Below, piece by piece: positions 1-6,449 of a stretch of DNA of 10,827 nucleotides. Location of the stretch: NCBI GenBank assembly GCA_022796315.1, contig JAAWIL010000061.1:1-10827 (forward strand). The letters are read 5' to 3'. Position 1 is the stretch's first letter. The number at the start of each line of letters is the position of its first letter. The DNA comes from Oscillibacter sp. (GTDB lineage: Bacteria > Bacillota > Clostridia > Oscillospirales > Oscillospiraceae). The notes under the pieces were generated by a model that ran no database searches, was not told the origin of the DNA, and saw only the letters and a list, made by a program, of their open reading frames with translations. The position numbers were made by a program, and so were the translations under genes.

Positions 1-22
1 TGCCATCCGTCAGGATGCCTGC

Positions 23-51
23 GGATTTTTGCCTTGCAGGGCAAAAAATCC
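23..51. repeat. Inverted repeat / hairpin upstream of the DUF1015 gene
   Basis: Left arm GGATTTTTGCC (23-33) and right arm GGCAAAAAATCC (40-51) are complementary apart from one extra A, with a loop of six bases. No T-run follows on either strand, so it is not a textbook terminator; it may be the end structure of an upstream transcript or part of the leader. Seen directly; role not known. Confidence 0.5.
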
Positions 52-155
52 ACTCGCCAATCCATACACGTCGAGATATTAAACAGGCTCTTACGACTTC
101 AGGAGCCGCCGCGCCTGCGGCGCCTTCTGACCATTACCGAAAGGACGGTGGCTCT
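52..155 (+). other. Leader region of the DUF1015 gene
   Basis: No gene is seen here. Two further small hairpins follow one another: GGCTC (86-90) with GAGCC (103-107), and GCCGC (108-112) with GCGGC (117-121). A weak sigma-A-like pair, TCGCCA (54-59) and TATTAA (77-82) with 17 bases between, could start transcription about 65 bases before the ATG; both hexamers match the consensus at only 4 of 6 bases. I recognise no riboswitch class. Confidence 0.3.
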
Positions 156-1436
156 ATGAACGCCTCTTTTGACAATCTTCCCTTCCAGCCCGCCGAGATC
201 CTGCTCCCCAAGGACACGGACATGACCAAATGGGCCGTGGTCGCCTGCGACCAGTTCACTTCCCAGCCGGAATACTGGCAGGCCGTGGAGAAGACCGTGG
301 GCAGCGCCCCCTCCACCCTGCGCATGATCCTGCCGGAGGCCCGGCTGAACGACCCGGATGTGGAGGAGCACATCCGGGACATCAACAACGCCATGGCCTC
401 CTACCTGGAACAGGAGCTCTTCCGGACGCTGCCGGAGACCCTGCTCTACGTGGAGCGCACCCAGTCCGACGGCAAAGTCCGCCGGGGGCTCATCGGCAAG
501 GTGGACCTGGAGCAGTACGACTTCACCCCCGGCTCCGGTGCGCTGATCCGGGCCACGGAGGGCACGGTCCTCTCCCGAATTCCCCCCCGGGTGAAGGTCC
601 GCCGGGACGCCCCCCTGGAGCTGCCCCACGTGATGCTGCTGATTGACGACCCGGAGCGCACGGTCATCGAGCCCCTGGGCGGGAACTGCGGCGGAATGGA
701 GAAGCTCTATGACTTCGACCTCCAGCAGGGCGGCGGACACCTGGCCGGCTGGCGCCTGACGGAGGCGCAGATGGAGGCGGCGGCCGCGGCCCTGGCGGCC
801 CTCTGCACGCCGGAGGCCATGGAGAAGAAGTACGGCCTGGGCGGCGCCGCGCCGCTGCTCTTCGCCGTGGGCGACGGCAACCACTCCCTGGCCACGGCGA
901 AGCAGTGCTATGAGGATCTCAAAAAAGTGACGCCGGAGGCCCAGTGGGCCAGCCTCCCCGCCCGCTACGCCCTGGTGGAGGTGGTGAACAACCACGACGA
1001 GGCCCTGGGCTTTGAGCCCATCCACCGGGTGGTCTTCGGCGTGGAGCCGGACAAGCTTCTGGAGGCCTTCCAGGCCCGCTACCCCGGCACCCACGAGGGA
1101 CCCGGGGCGGGGCACACGATTGCCTACACCTGCGCCGGCCGCAGCGGCGTCCTCACCGTGCCGGAGCCCGCCATGCAGCTGGCCGTGGGAACCCTCCAGT
1201 CCTTCCTGGACGACTATCTTGCCTCCCACGGCGGCGAGGTGGACTACATCCACGGGGACGAGGTCACCGATGAGCTGGGCCGCCAGCCGGGCAATATCGG
1301 CTTCAAGCTGCCGGCCATGGGGAAGGAGCAGCTGTTCAAGACCGTTATGGCCGACGGCGTTCTGCCCCGGAAGACCTTCTCCATGGGCCACGCCCAGGAT
1401 AAGCGGTACTACATGGAGGCCCGGCGGATCAAATAA
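156..1436 (+). CDS. DUF1015 domain-containing protein
   Basis: A 426-residue cytoplasmic protein, the usual length of the DUF1015 family (Pfam PF06245). The family hallmark GDGNHSLATAK lies at residues 239-249. Other family-like blocks are EVDYIHGD (361-368) and, near the C-terminus, PRKTFSMGHAQDKRYYMEAR (about 404-423). The biochemical role of the family is not settled; in many Clostridia its genes sit beside serA/serC, which hints at a link to serine metabolism, but those genes are not in this window. The open frame reaches back to about base 15, but I chose ATG 156: AAGGA (141-145) precedes it, and the upstream codons lie in the hairpin-rich leader and look non-coding. ispE follows after 29 bases on the same strand, so co-transcription is likely. 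No signal peptide or membrane segment is seen. Confidence 0.9.
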   Translation: MNASFDNLPFQPAEILLPKDTDMTKWAVVACDQFTSQPEYWQAVEKTVGSAPSTLRMILPEARLNDPDVEEHIRDINNAMASYLEQELFRTLPETLLYVERTQSDGKVRRGLIGKVDLEQYDFTPGSGALIRATEGTVLSRIPPRVKVRRDAPLELPHVMLLIDDPERTVIEPLGGNCGGMEKLYDFDLQQGGGHLAGWRLTEAQMEAAAAALAALCTPEAMEKKYGLGGAAPLLFAVGDGNHSLATAKQCYEDLKKVTPEAQWASLPARYALVEVVNNHDEALGFEPIHRVVFGVEPDKLLEAFQARYPGTHEGPGAGHTIAYTCAGRSGVLTVPEPAMQLAVGTLQSFLDDYLASHGGEVDYIHGDEVTDELGRQPGNIGFKLPAMGKEQLFKTVMADGVLPRKTFSMGHAQDKRYYMEARRIK

Positions 1437-1465
1437 CGGCGCTCCGATTATAAGAGGTATGTTTC

Positions 1466-2323
1466 ATGTGTGAGAGACTGGCTCCGGCCAAGATCAACCT
1501 GGCCCTGGACATCCTGGGCTCCCGTCCGGACGGCTACCACGACCTGCGGATGGTGATGCAGTCCGTCTCCCTCTGCGACACGGTCCGCCTTCAGGAGGCG
1601 GAAGCGGGATTCACCCTCCGCGCCAAATTCTCTCCGGCGGGAGAGAAGAGCCTGGAGCAGCGAGCGGCAGAGGCCTTCTTCGCCTTCCTGGGCCGGCCGG
1701 CGCCGGGACTGGCCGTCACGGTGGAAAAACAGGTTCCGGCCTATGCGGGACTGGGCGGCGGCAGCGCCGACGTGGCGTCCCTTTTGGCCCTTCTGCGGGA
1801 CCGGTACGCCCCGGAGCTCCCCACGGCGGAGCTGGAGCGGATCGGCCTGTCCGTGGGCAGCGACGTGCCCTTTTGCGTCCGGGGCGGCACCTGTCTGGCG
1901 GAGGGCCGGGGCGAGCGCCTGACCGGCCTCTCCCCCCTGCCCCACTGCTGGATCGTGCTGTGCAAGCCGGATTTCGACCTCCCCACCCCCCGGCTCTTCG
2001 CCCTGGCGGACTCCGCCGTCATCACCCGCCGGCCGGATATCCCCGCCATGACGCGGGCGCTGGAGCTTGGAGATCTGGAGGCGCTGGCGGGGCTCCTCTG
2101 CAACGTCTTTGAGGAGGTGCTGCCTCCGGCAGAGGCCGGGGCCGTGGCGGAGATCCGAACCGCCCTGCGGAATCTGGGGGCGCTGAACGCCTCCATGAGC
2201 GGCTCCGGGCCCACCGTGTTCGGTCTGTTCCCCACCCGGGCGGCGGCGGAGCGGGCCGCCGGCGCCCTCCAGAGCCGGTACGGCCAGGTTTTTCTGGCGG
2301 AGCCGGTGAACCGGGCGGTGTGA
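1466..2323 (+). CDS. ispE: 4-diphosphocytidyl-2-C-methyl-D-erythritol kinase
   Basis: IspE phosphorylates the 2-hydroxyl of CDP-methylerythritol with ATP, the fourth step of the MEP pathway to isopentenyl diphosphate, in the cytoplasm. The 285-residue length fits the family. GHMP-kinase motifs are in order: APAKINLAL near the N-terminus with the substrate-binding Lys9, the glycine-rich ATP loop GLGGGSAD (95-102), the catalytic aspartate in GSDVPFC (Asp133), and the third motif MSGSGPT (244-250). The start is ATG 1466 with AAGAGGT (1452-1458) seven bases upstream. It lies 29 bases after the DUF1015 gene and is followed by a strong terminator, so it is probably the last gene of that transcript. 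No damage is seen; all key residues are present. Confidence 0.97.
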   Translation: MCERLAPAKINLALDILGSRPDGYHDLRMVMQSVSLCDTVRLQEAEAGFTLRAKFSPAGEKSLEQRAAEAFFAFLGRPAPGLAVTVEKQVPAYAGLGGGSADVASLLALLRDRYAPELPTAELERIGLSVGSDVPFCVRGGTCLAEGRGERLTGLSPLPHCWIVLCKPDFDLPTPRLFALADSAVITRRPDIPAMTRALELGDLEALAGLLCNVFEEVLPPAEAGAVAEIRTALRNLGALNASMSGSGPTVFGLFPTRAAAERAAGALQSRYGQVFLAEPVNRAV

Positions 2324-2351
2324 CGGATTGGAAGGAGACTATTTTTGATGC

Positions 2352-2399
2352 AAAACAGCCCTGTGATCAGTTCTCACAGGGCTGTTTTCTCCGCTTTTT
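2352..2399 (+). terminator. Intrinsic terminator after ispE
   Basis: A perfect 15-bp stem, AAAACAGCCCTGTGA (2352-2366) with TCACAGGGCTGTTTT (2374-2388), has a 7-base loop. The 3' arm ends in TTTT and is followed by a second T-run at 2395-2399. It closes the DUF1015-ispE transcript and separates it from spoIIR. The A-run at the 5' side means it could also act on the other strand. Confidence 0.92.
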
Positions 2400-2411
2400 G
2401 ACCAATTCATT

Positions 2412-2441
2412 GTATAAAACGTCCGGATTCTGTCCATGATC
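2412..2441 (+). promoter_or_regulatory. Sigma-F/sigma-G-like promoter for spoIIR
   Basis: GTATA (2412-2416) is followed after exactly 18 bases by CATGATC (2435-2441). This resembles the forespore sigma-G type pattern GHATR-N18-CATNHTA, differing only in the last base; the overlapping sigma-F pattern fits less well. The predicted start is about 40 bases before the spoIIR ATG. In Bacillus subtilis spoIIR is a sigma-F gene, so the location fits. The match is by eye and short motifs occur by chance. Confidence 0.45.
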
Positions 2442-2447
2442 CCTGTA

Positions 2448-2466
2448 AGGTCCCCTCTGCGGACCT
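2448..2466 (+). other. Small hairpin in the spoIIR leader
   Basis: AGGTCC (2448-2453) pairs with GGACCT (2461-2466) across a 7-base loop, at or just after the predicted transcript start. It leaves the ribosome binding site free. It could protect the 5' end of the mRNA; function not known. Confidence 0.35.
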
Positions 2467-2490
2467 ACATAGGAAAGGACGGAATACGCG

Positions 2491-3126
2491 ATGAAAACGA
2501 TGCAATCCGCCGGCCGGCGGCTGAATGGATGGGAGATTGCCCTTCTGATTGGGACAGCGGTCTGTTTGATCTCCGGGGCTGCGGCCCTGCGGAGCCAGAC
2601 CGCCCTGGCGGACAAGGTGGTACGGCTCCACGTGCTGGCCAACTCCGACTCCGAGGAGGACCAGGCCCTGAAGCTGCAGGTCCGGGACGTAGTGCTGGAC
2701 CGGGCGGAGGCGCTGCTGAGCCGGTCCGAGGACCGGCAGGAGGCGGAGGCCCTTCTGCGGGGAAACCTGCTGGAGTTTGAGCAGCTGGCGGAGGCCGTGG
2801 TCCATCAGGCCGGATACGGCTACCCCGTAACCGTGGAGCTGGAGGACACCCGCTTTCCCACCAGAGAGTACGACGGGTTCACTCTGCCCGCCGGACAGTA
2901 TCTGGCCCTGCGGGTGCTGATCGGCGCGGCGGATGGCCAGAACTGGTGGTGCGTGGTGTTCCCGCCGCTGTGCGCCGCTGCCTCCGCCGATGTGCCGGCC
3001 GCCGCCCTGGCGGCGGGGTTCACCGAGGAGGAGGTGGGCCTCATCACGGAGGAAAACGGCGGCTATGTGCTCAAGTTCAAGACCATCGAGCTGTGGGAAG
3101 CCCTCCAGGAACGGCTCTCGAAGTGA
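2491..3126 (+). CDS. spoIIR: Stage II sporulation protein R
   Basis: SpoIIR is made in the forespore, crosses its membrane and signals to the SpoIIGA protease in the mother cell, which then processes pro-sigma-E. The 211-residue protein has a short positive N-terminus, a hydrophobic export segment (about 16-34), and the two conserved family blocks: RLHVLANSDSEEDQALKLQV (from residue 45) and the tract from FPTREYDGF (122-130) through LPAGQYLALRVLIGA to NWWCVVFPPLC (151-161). The start ATG 2491 has AAAGGA (2474-2479) 11 bases upstream; ATG 2500 is an alternative that would shorten the protein by three residues. The gene stands alone between two terminators, with a forespore-type promoter candidate in front. 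Its presence says the organism forms, or descends from lines that form, endospores. Confidence 0.95.
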   Translation: MKTMQSAGRRLNGWEIALLIGTAVCLISGAAALRSQTALADKVVRLHVLANSDSEEDQALKLQVRDVVLDRAEALLSRSEDRQEAEALLRGNLLEFEQLAEAVVHQAGYGYPVTVELEDTRFPTREYDGFTLPAGQYLALRVLIGAADGQNWWCVVFPPLCAAASADVPAAALAAGFTEEEVGLITEENGGYVLKFKTIELWEALQERLSK

Positions 3127-3143
3127 ATTTTCTCCCAACCGCG

Positions 3144-3181
3144 AAGGCGCGCCCCGGATGATTCCAGGGCGCGCCTTTTTT
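3144..3181 (+). terminator. Intrinsic terminator after spoIIR
   Basis: AAGGCGCGCCC (3144-3154) pairs with GGGCGCGCCTT (3167-3177) across a 12-base loop and is followed by a run of six T (3176-3181). It lies 18 bases after the spoIIR stop codon. The convergent rqcH gene ends at 3207 and would run into the same hairpin from the other side, but there the following bases are not T-rich, so it should work mainly for spoIIR. Confidence 0.92.
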
Positions 3182-3206
3182 GCTCATTTTCCGCCGCCGG
3201 CGGCCC

Positions 3207-4946
3207 TCACCGAACCCGCAGGGCCTTCACCAGCTCCTCCCGCGGGGTCACGTTCACCGTCTGGCAGGTCTGATAGATCACCATGCCGGGGCGGGCCCCC
3301 GCTGGTTTTTTCACGTTCCGGACCTGGGTGTAGTCCACGGGCACATTGCCGCTCTCCCGGGCCTGGGAGTACCAGGCGGCGATCATCGCGGCCTCGGCAA
3401 TGGCGTCCTCGTCCGCCTCCTGCCCGCCGGTGCAGAGGATCACATGGGAGCCGTGGATCTTCTGGGTGTGGAGCCACAGGTCCCGATAGTCCGCGTCCTT
3501 CAGCGTCAGCTGGTCGTTCTGGCGGTTGTTGCGGCCCACCAGCACCCGCAGGCCGCCGCTGGTGCGGAACTCCCGGGGCTTCGCCGCCCGGCGGGGCTCC
3601 TTCTTCCCCTGTTTTTTCAGAAACCCGCTCTCCCGCAGCTCATTGCGGATGTCGGCAAAGTCCTGTTCCGTCTCCCCCTGGCGGAGCTCCTCCAGGACGC
3701 TCTCTAAATAGGCCGCATCCCGCCGGGCAATCTCCATCTGCTCCCGGAGATAGCGCTCCGCGGTGCGGGCCTTGGTATAGCGCTTGTAGTACTTGGCGGC
3801 GTTCTGCTGCGGCGTGAGGAGGGGGTCCAGGGAGATGGTGACCTCCCCGCCCTGCTCGTCATAGTAGTTCTCGCAGGTGAGGCTGCTCTGCCCCCGCTCC
3901 ATGCGGTAGAGGTTGGCGGTGATGAGGTCGCCGCAAATCCGCAGCTGGTCCCGCCGTTGGGTGGCGGCGTAGTCCTTCTCCTGCTGGGCCAGCTTCCGCA
4001 GCAGACGGTCCCTGGCCGTGGCAGCGGTGCGGATCAGCTCCGCGCCCCGCTGGCGGGTCCGCTCCTGCCGCTCCCGGGACTCGTAGAAATCGTCCAGCAG
4101 GGCGGAAAAGCTCTCATAGACGGTCTGCTCCACCCCGGGGCCGTACTGCCCGATGGGCACGCAGGCAAACTCCAGGGGCCGGCCCTCCCGCCGGAGGCAC
4201 ACGGGGGTAAACCGGTTCTCTGCGGCCCGTTCCACCAGGCCGGAGAACACCTCCCACAGCCGCTCCGGGCGCTCCATCTGGAAGATGCGGGCGCCGGTCT
4301 CCCCTCCCGCCTGGAAGGCCAGCTCCCTGGCCAGCAGCGGGGAGAGGCCGAAATAGTGGTCCAGCAAAAAGGCGTCAATCTGCCGCTCCGGATTGGTCCC
4401 GGACAGCTTCTCCCGAAATCCCGCCTCCGTCTCCTCCGTCACCGGGAGCCGCCCGGTAGCGGCCGGCGGCTGGTAGTACAGTCCCGGCAGCACCTGCCGC
4501 TGGGCGGACATCTCCGCGTCTACCCGCCGCAGGCACTCGATGATCCGCCCCTCCCCGTCCAGCAGGATCAGGTTGGACCGGCGGCCCATGGCCTCCAGCA
4601 CCAGCGTCCGCCGGCCCGGCTGGCCGAAGTCGTCCGTAACATCCAGCTCCAGCCGCACCAAGCGCTCCAGGGCGGGCTGGATCAGGCCCGCTACCCGGGC
4701 CCCCACCAGATGCTTGCGCAGCAGCATGCAGAACATGGGCGGCTCCGCCGGATTCTCCCGGCTGAGAGCTGTCAGCTGGAGGCGGGGGGCGTTGGCTCCG
4801 GCGTTTAGCAGCAGCCGCTTGTTCCCCCGCAGCAGCAAAATCACCTGATCCCTGGCCGGCTGCTGCACCTTGTCAATCCGCAGACCCAGCAGCTGGGGCC
4901 GCAGTTCCTCCACTACCGCCTGTAAACAGATCGCGTCCAGCGCCAT
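3207..4946 (-). CDS. rqcH: Rqc2/RqcH-type ribosome quality control protein (NFACT family)
   Basis: RqcH binds peptidyl-tRNA on stalled 50S subunits and adds C-terminal alanine tails that mark the nascent chain for degradation. The 579-residue length fits. The NFACT-N domain begins with MALDAICLQAVVEEL and carries the GNKRLLLNAG region (41-50). A helical linker with an HhH-like segment (about 195-245) and a coiled coil (about 285-430) follow. The NFACT-R domain (about 460-565) has GRNNRQNDQLTLKDA and DLWLHTQKIHGSHVIL. The residue pair matching the Asp-Arg motif of B. subtilis RqcH appears to be Glu94-Arg95. I chose ATG 4946: a GGAGG lies seven bases upstream inside the end of mrnC, and family homology begins there; a longer frame from 4973 overlaps mrnC. 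Older annotations call this family fibronectin-binding protein. It is the last gene of the operon. Confidence 0.95.
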   Translation of the reverse strand: MALDAICLQAVVEELRPQLLGLRIDKVQQPARDQVILLLRGNKRLLLNAGANAPRLQLTALSRENPAEPPMFCMLLRKHLVGARVAGLIQPALERLVRLELDVTDDFGQPGRRTLVLEAMGRRSNLILLDGEGRIIECLRRVDAEMSAQRQVLPGLYYQPPAATGRLPVTEETEAGFREKLSGTNPERQIDAFLLDHYFGLSPLLARELAFQAGGETGARIFQMERPERLWEVFSGLVERAAENRFTPVCLRREGRPLEFACVPIGQYGPGVEQTVYESFSALLDDFYESRERQERTRQRGAELIRTAATARDRLLRKLAQQEKDYAATQRRDQLRICGDLITANLYRMERGQSSLTCENYYDEQGGEVTISLDPLLTPQQNAAKYYKRYTKARTAERYLREQMEIARRDAAYLESVLEELRQGETEQDFADIRNELRESGFLKKQGKKEPRRAAKPREFRTSGGLRVLVGRNNRQNDQLTLKDADYRDLWLHTQKIHGSHVILCTGGQEADEDAIAEAAMIAAWYSQARESGNVPVDYTQVRNVKKPAGARPGMVIYQTCQTVNVTPREELVKALRVR

Positions 4947-4948
4947 GG

Positions 4949-5353
4949 CTACGCCTCCTCCATCATTTTGCAAAAGAGCTCATTGGCCCGCTCCCGCCGG
5001 CCGCTGAGGTACAGCCAGCCGAACAGGGCCTCCACAGCCGTGGCGGCGGCGTACTGGGCCCGGCTGGCGTGGCCCGGAACCGTGTGCACCTGGGCATTGC
5101 GGCCCCGGCGGTACACGGCCGCCTCCTCCTCGGTCAACCCGGGCAGAATCCGCTCCGCCCGGGCGGCCTGGGACTCGGCCCGCACCAGCTCCACAGCGGC
5201 CTGATGCAGCCCCTTGCCGGTGGCCTTCCCGTGGGCGCACAGCCAGCCCCGGGCCAGCAGCTCAAACACCGCGTCCCCCATATGGGCAAGGCCAATGGAG
5301 CTGATGGCCCGCAGCTGATCCTCCGCCAGAGACAGTTCAAAGTAGTTTTCCAT
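4949..5353 (-). CDS. mrnC: Mini-ribonuclease III
   Basis: Mini-III is a short RNase III relative, with the nuclease domain but no dsRNA-binding domain, that trims the ends of 23S rRNA precursor in Firmicutes. The 134-residue length is typical. The catalytic acid region is AHMGDAVFEL (23-32, Asp27 and Glu31), the middle block is YRRGRNAQVH (81-90), and the second acidic helix is YAAATAVEALFGWLYL (101-116, Glu108). ATG 5353 has AGAGGAG six bases upstream. Its last codons double as the ribosome binding site of rqcH, and only two bases separate the stop from the rqcH start, so the two are translationally coupled. Both neighbours act on ribosomes (rRNA maturation and rescue). Confidence 0.95.
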   Translation of the reverse strand: MENYFELSLAEDQLRAISSIGLAHMGDAVFELLARGWLCAHGKATGKGLHQAAVELVRAESQAARAERILPGLTEEEAAVYRRGRNAQVHTVPGHASRAQYAAATAVEALFGWLYLSGRRERANELFCKMMEEA

Positions 5354-5376
5354 GTGTTCTCCTCTTGATTCTTCTC

Positions 5377-5394
5377 AGCCGGCTTTCCCCGGCT
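5377..5394 (-). other. Small hairpin between the hydrolase gene and mrnC
   Basis: AGCCGG (5377-5382) and CCGGCT (5389-5394) form a 6-bp stem with a 6-base loop in the 69-base gap upstream of mrnC. No T-run follows on the - strand, so it should not stop transcription; it could be a processing or stability site within the operon. Confidence 0.35.
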
Positions 5395-5422
5395 GTGGTG
5401 GTCTGGAATTGGATGAACCGCG

Positions 5423-6133
5423 TCAAACAGTTCCCTCTCCCATCGTCCGCAGCAGCCACGCCCGGTATACCGCCATCTGCTCCGGGGTGTGGAAGTAGTG
5501 CTCCATGCCCTCCGCGATCTCCAGGCGGCAGGCGAAGCGGCCGGCGAAAGATTGCACCGTGTCCTGCTCACACACCGCGTCCGCGCCGCCATACAAGATC
5601 TCCGTGGGAATGTCCCACCGCGCAACGGGCCGGGTCCGGGCGTCCTGGAAGTCCTCCCAGTACAGGGTGGGCCCCGCCGGGGTGTCCACCGCACCCTCCC
5701 GGCGCAGCCGGTCCTCCGAGATCCCAAACCACTTCATGAGATTGCCTGCCATGCGCTCCATATCCACCAGCGGCGAGAGAAACCAAGCCCGTTCCAGACG
5801 CTCGCCCTCCAGGGCCCGTAGGCTGAGCCAGGCCCCCAGGCTGTTGGCAAAGAGGCTCACGCGCTCCCACCGGGTTCTGGCAAAGGCCAGCACCGTCCGC
5901 AGGTCCTCCACGCCCGTCCGGGTCATACAGAGGCGGCTGCCGTTCCTGCGCTCCCCATGCTCCGGCAGGTCGAAGCTCAAAACCTGCCGCGGCGCCGCGC
6001 ACTCCGCCAATACGCCGATGGGCTCGTCCAGCTTGTGGGACTGGTGCCCGTGGACCGCCAGGATCACCTGGTCCGACGGCGGCCCCCACAGGGCGGCTGG
6101 AATCTCTTCAATTGAAAAAACAGTTCGTTCCAT
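5423..6133 (-). CDS. Alpha/beta hydrolase family protein
   Basis: A 236-residue cytoplasmic protein with an alpha/beta-hydrolase layout. VHGHQSHK (28-34) fits the oxyanion-hole strand. SLFANSLGAW (93-102) is the nucleophile elbow with Ser98. YGGADAV (181-187) carries the likely acid Asp185. GMEHYF (209-214) carries the likely catalytic His212. The elbow reads A-N-S-L-G rather than the classic G-x-S-x-G. Substrate unknown; small esterase or acyl hydrolase is as far as I would go. I chose ATG 6133 because GGAGGAGGAG lies directly upstream; the open frame extends further, but that extension crosses the promoter. It is the first gene of the hydrolase-mrnC-rqcH run; a 69-base gap to mrnC without a T-tailed terminator suggests read-through. 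Confidence 0.85.
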   Translation of the reverse strand: MERTVFSIEEIPAALWGPPSDQVILAVHGHQSHKLDEPIGVLAECAAPRQVLSFDLPEHGERRNGSRLCMTRTGVEDLRTVLAFARTRWERVSLFANSLGAWLSLRALEGERLERAWFLSPLVDMERMAGNLMKWFGISEDRLRREGAVDTPAGPTLYWEDFQDARTRPVARWDIPTEILYGGADAVCEQDTVQSFAGRFACRLEIAEGMEHYFHTPEQMAVYRAWLLRTMGEGTV

Positions 6134-6183
6134 AGGCTCCTCCTCCGCACCCCGGGAAAGCGGGCGCTGTCCGATTCCAGGGA

Positions 6184-6192
6184 ATTGTACCA
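6184..6192 (-). promoter_or_regulatory. Extended -10 promoter for the hydrolase operon
   Basis: On the - strand the bases read TGGTACAAT, an extended -10 element with TACAAT differing from consensus at one base. The -35 region at 17-base spacing is poor. The predicted start lies about 43 bases before ATG 6133. Judged by eye. Confidence 0.45.
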
Positions 6193-6218
6193 CATCTCCG
6201 AGAAAAAAGCCAGAGAAA

Positions 6219-6237
6219 CCGCTCGGCGGCGGAGCGG
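6219..6237 (-). terminator. Weak terminator-like hairpin upstream of the hydrolase promoter
   Basis: CCGCTC (6219-6224) and GAGCGG (6232-6237) form a 6-bp stem with a 7-base loop. On the - strand it is followed by TTTCTC and, further on, a run of six T. It could stop transcripts coming from the Cys-rich gene before the hydrolase promoter. The stem is short, so this is tentative. Confidence 0.35.
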
Positions 6238-6258
6238 CAGAAAAAAGCCCCGCCGTTC

Positions 6259-6286
6259 CCGACAAAGCGGTTTGAGATCGTATCAT
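6259..6286 (+). promoter_or_regulatory. Possible sigma-A promoter of a small RNA
   Basis: CCGACA (6259-6264) and TATCAT (6281-6286) are separated by 16 bases. The -10 differs from consensus at one base, the -35 at two. No protein gene follows on this strand, only a hairpin-rich stretch ending in a strong terminator. Confidence 0.35.
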
Positions 6287-6292
6287 AAAGGC

Positions 6293-6440
6293 ACCAGGGC
6301 ACTGTCACACGGAGGTCCGCCCAGCGGAACCCTGTAGGTCCGTTCCCTGCCGCGAAGCCTCCTAACGGCTTGAATTTACTGCTTGAATTGAGCCGCACAA
6401 AGACGGTGCCCTGGGCCATTGGCCCAGGGCACCGTTTTCT
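6293..6440 (+). ncRNA. Candidate structured small RNA
   Basis: This intergenic stretch holds no believable + strand gene but folds well by eye. GGAGG (6311-6315) can pair with CCTCC (6358-6362), enclosing either CCGC (6317-6320) with GCGG (6324-6327) or GGAAC with GTTCC. CGGCTTGAATT (from 6366) pairs with AATTGAGCCG (to about 6395) with one bulge and one wobble. The last hairpin is the terminator at 6403-6435 followed by TTTT. With the promoter-like sequence at 6259-6286 this gives a self-contained unit of about 145 nt. I tried to match it to SRP RNA, 6S RNA, T-box and common riboswitches and could not: the SRP S-domain loop is absent, and no + strand gene lies downstream to be regulated. Class unknown. 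Confidence 0.4.
6403..6439. terminator. Strong terminator, candidate RNA (+) and Cys-rich gene (-)
   Basis: CGGTGCCCTGGGCCA (6404-6418) and TGGCCCAGGGCACCG (6420-6434) are perfectly complementary around one central base, 15-16 bp in all. TTTT (6435-6438) follows on the + strand; on the - strand the tail is TCTTTGTG, weaker. It sits 11 bases beyond the Cys-rich gene's stop codon, so it probably serves both directions. Confidence 0.85.
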
Positions 6441-6449
6441 TATGAACAA

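Noticed and set aside
99..1391. Long - strand open frame (430 codons) opposite the DUF1015 gene
   Set aside because: It is a mirror of the codon bias of a GC-rich gene; low-complexity Gly/Val/Leu/His composition, no ribosome binding site, and the + strand product has clear family motifs.
2407..3138. Long - strand open frame opposite spoIIR
   Set aside because: Antisense shadow of spoIIR; repetitive composition and no recognisable motif.
3957..4808. Long + strand open frame (283 codons) opposite rqcH
   Set aside because: Antisense shadow; Gln/Pro/Leu-rich with no domain, while rqcH on the other strand is unmistakable.
5505..6275. Long + strand open frame opposite the hydrolase gene
   Set aside because: Ser/Arg-rich antisense shadow without a ribosome binding site; the hydrolase frame has its catalytic residues.
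6134..6286. N-terminal extension of the hydrolase
   Set aside because: The extra 51 codons cross the extended -10 promoter and have no hydrolase-like sequence, whereas ATG 6133 has a strong ribosome binding site.
6108..6449. - strand open frame of 113 codons over the candidate RNA region
   Set aside because: Arg/Phe/Gly-rich, no ribosome binding site, and it crosses the terminator and promoter region; better explained as the antisense of a structured RNA.
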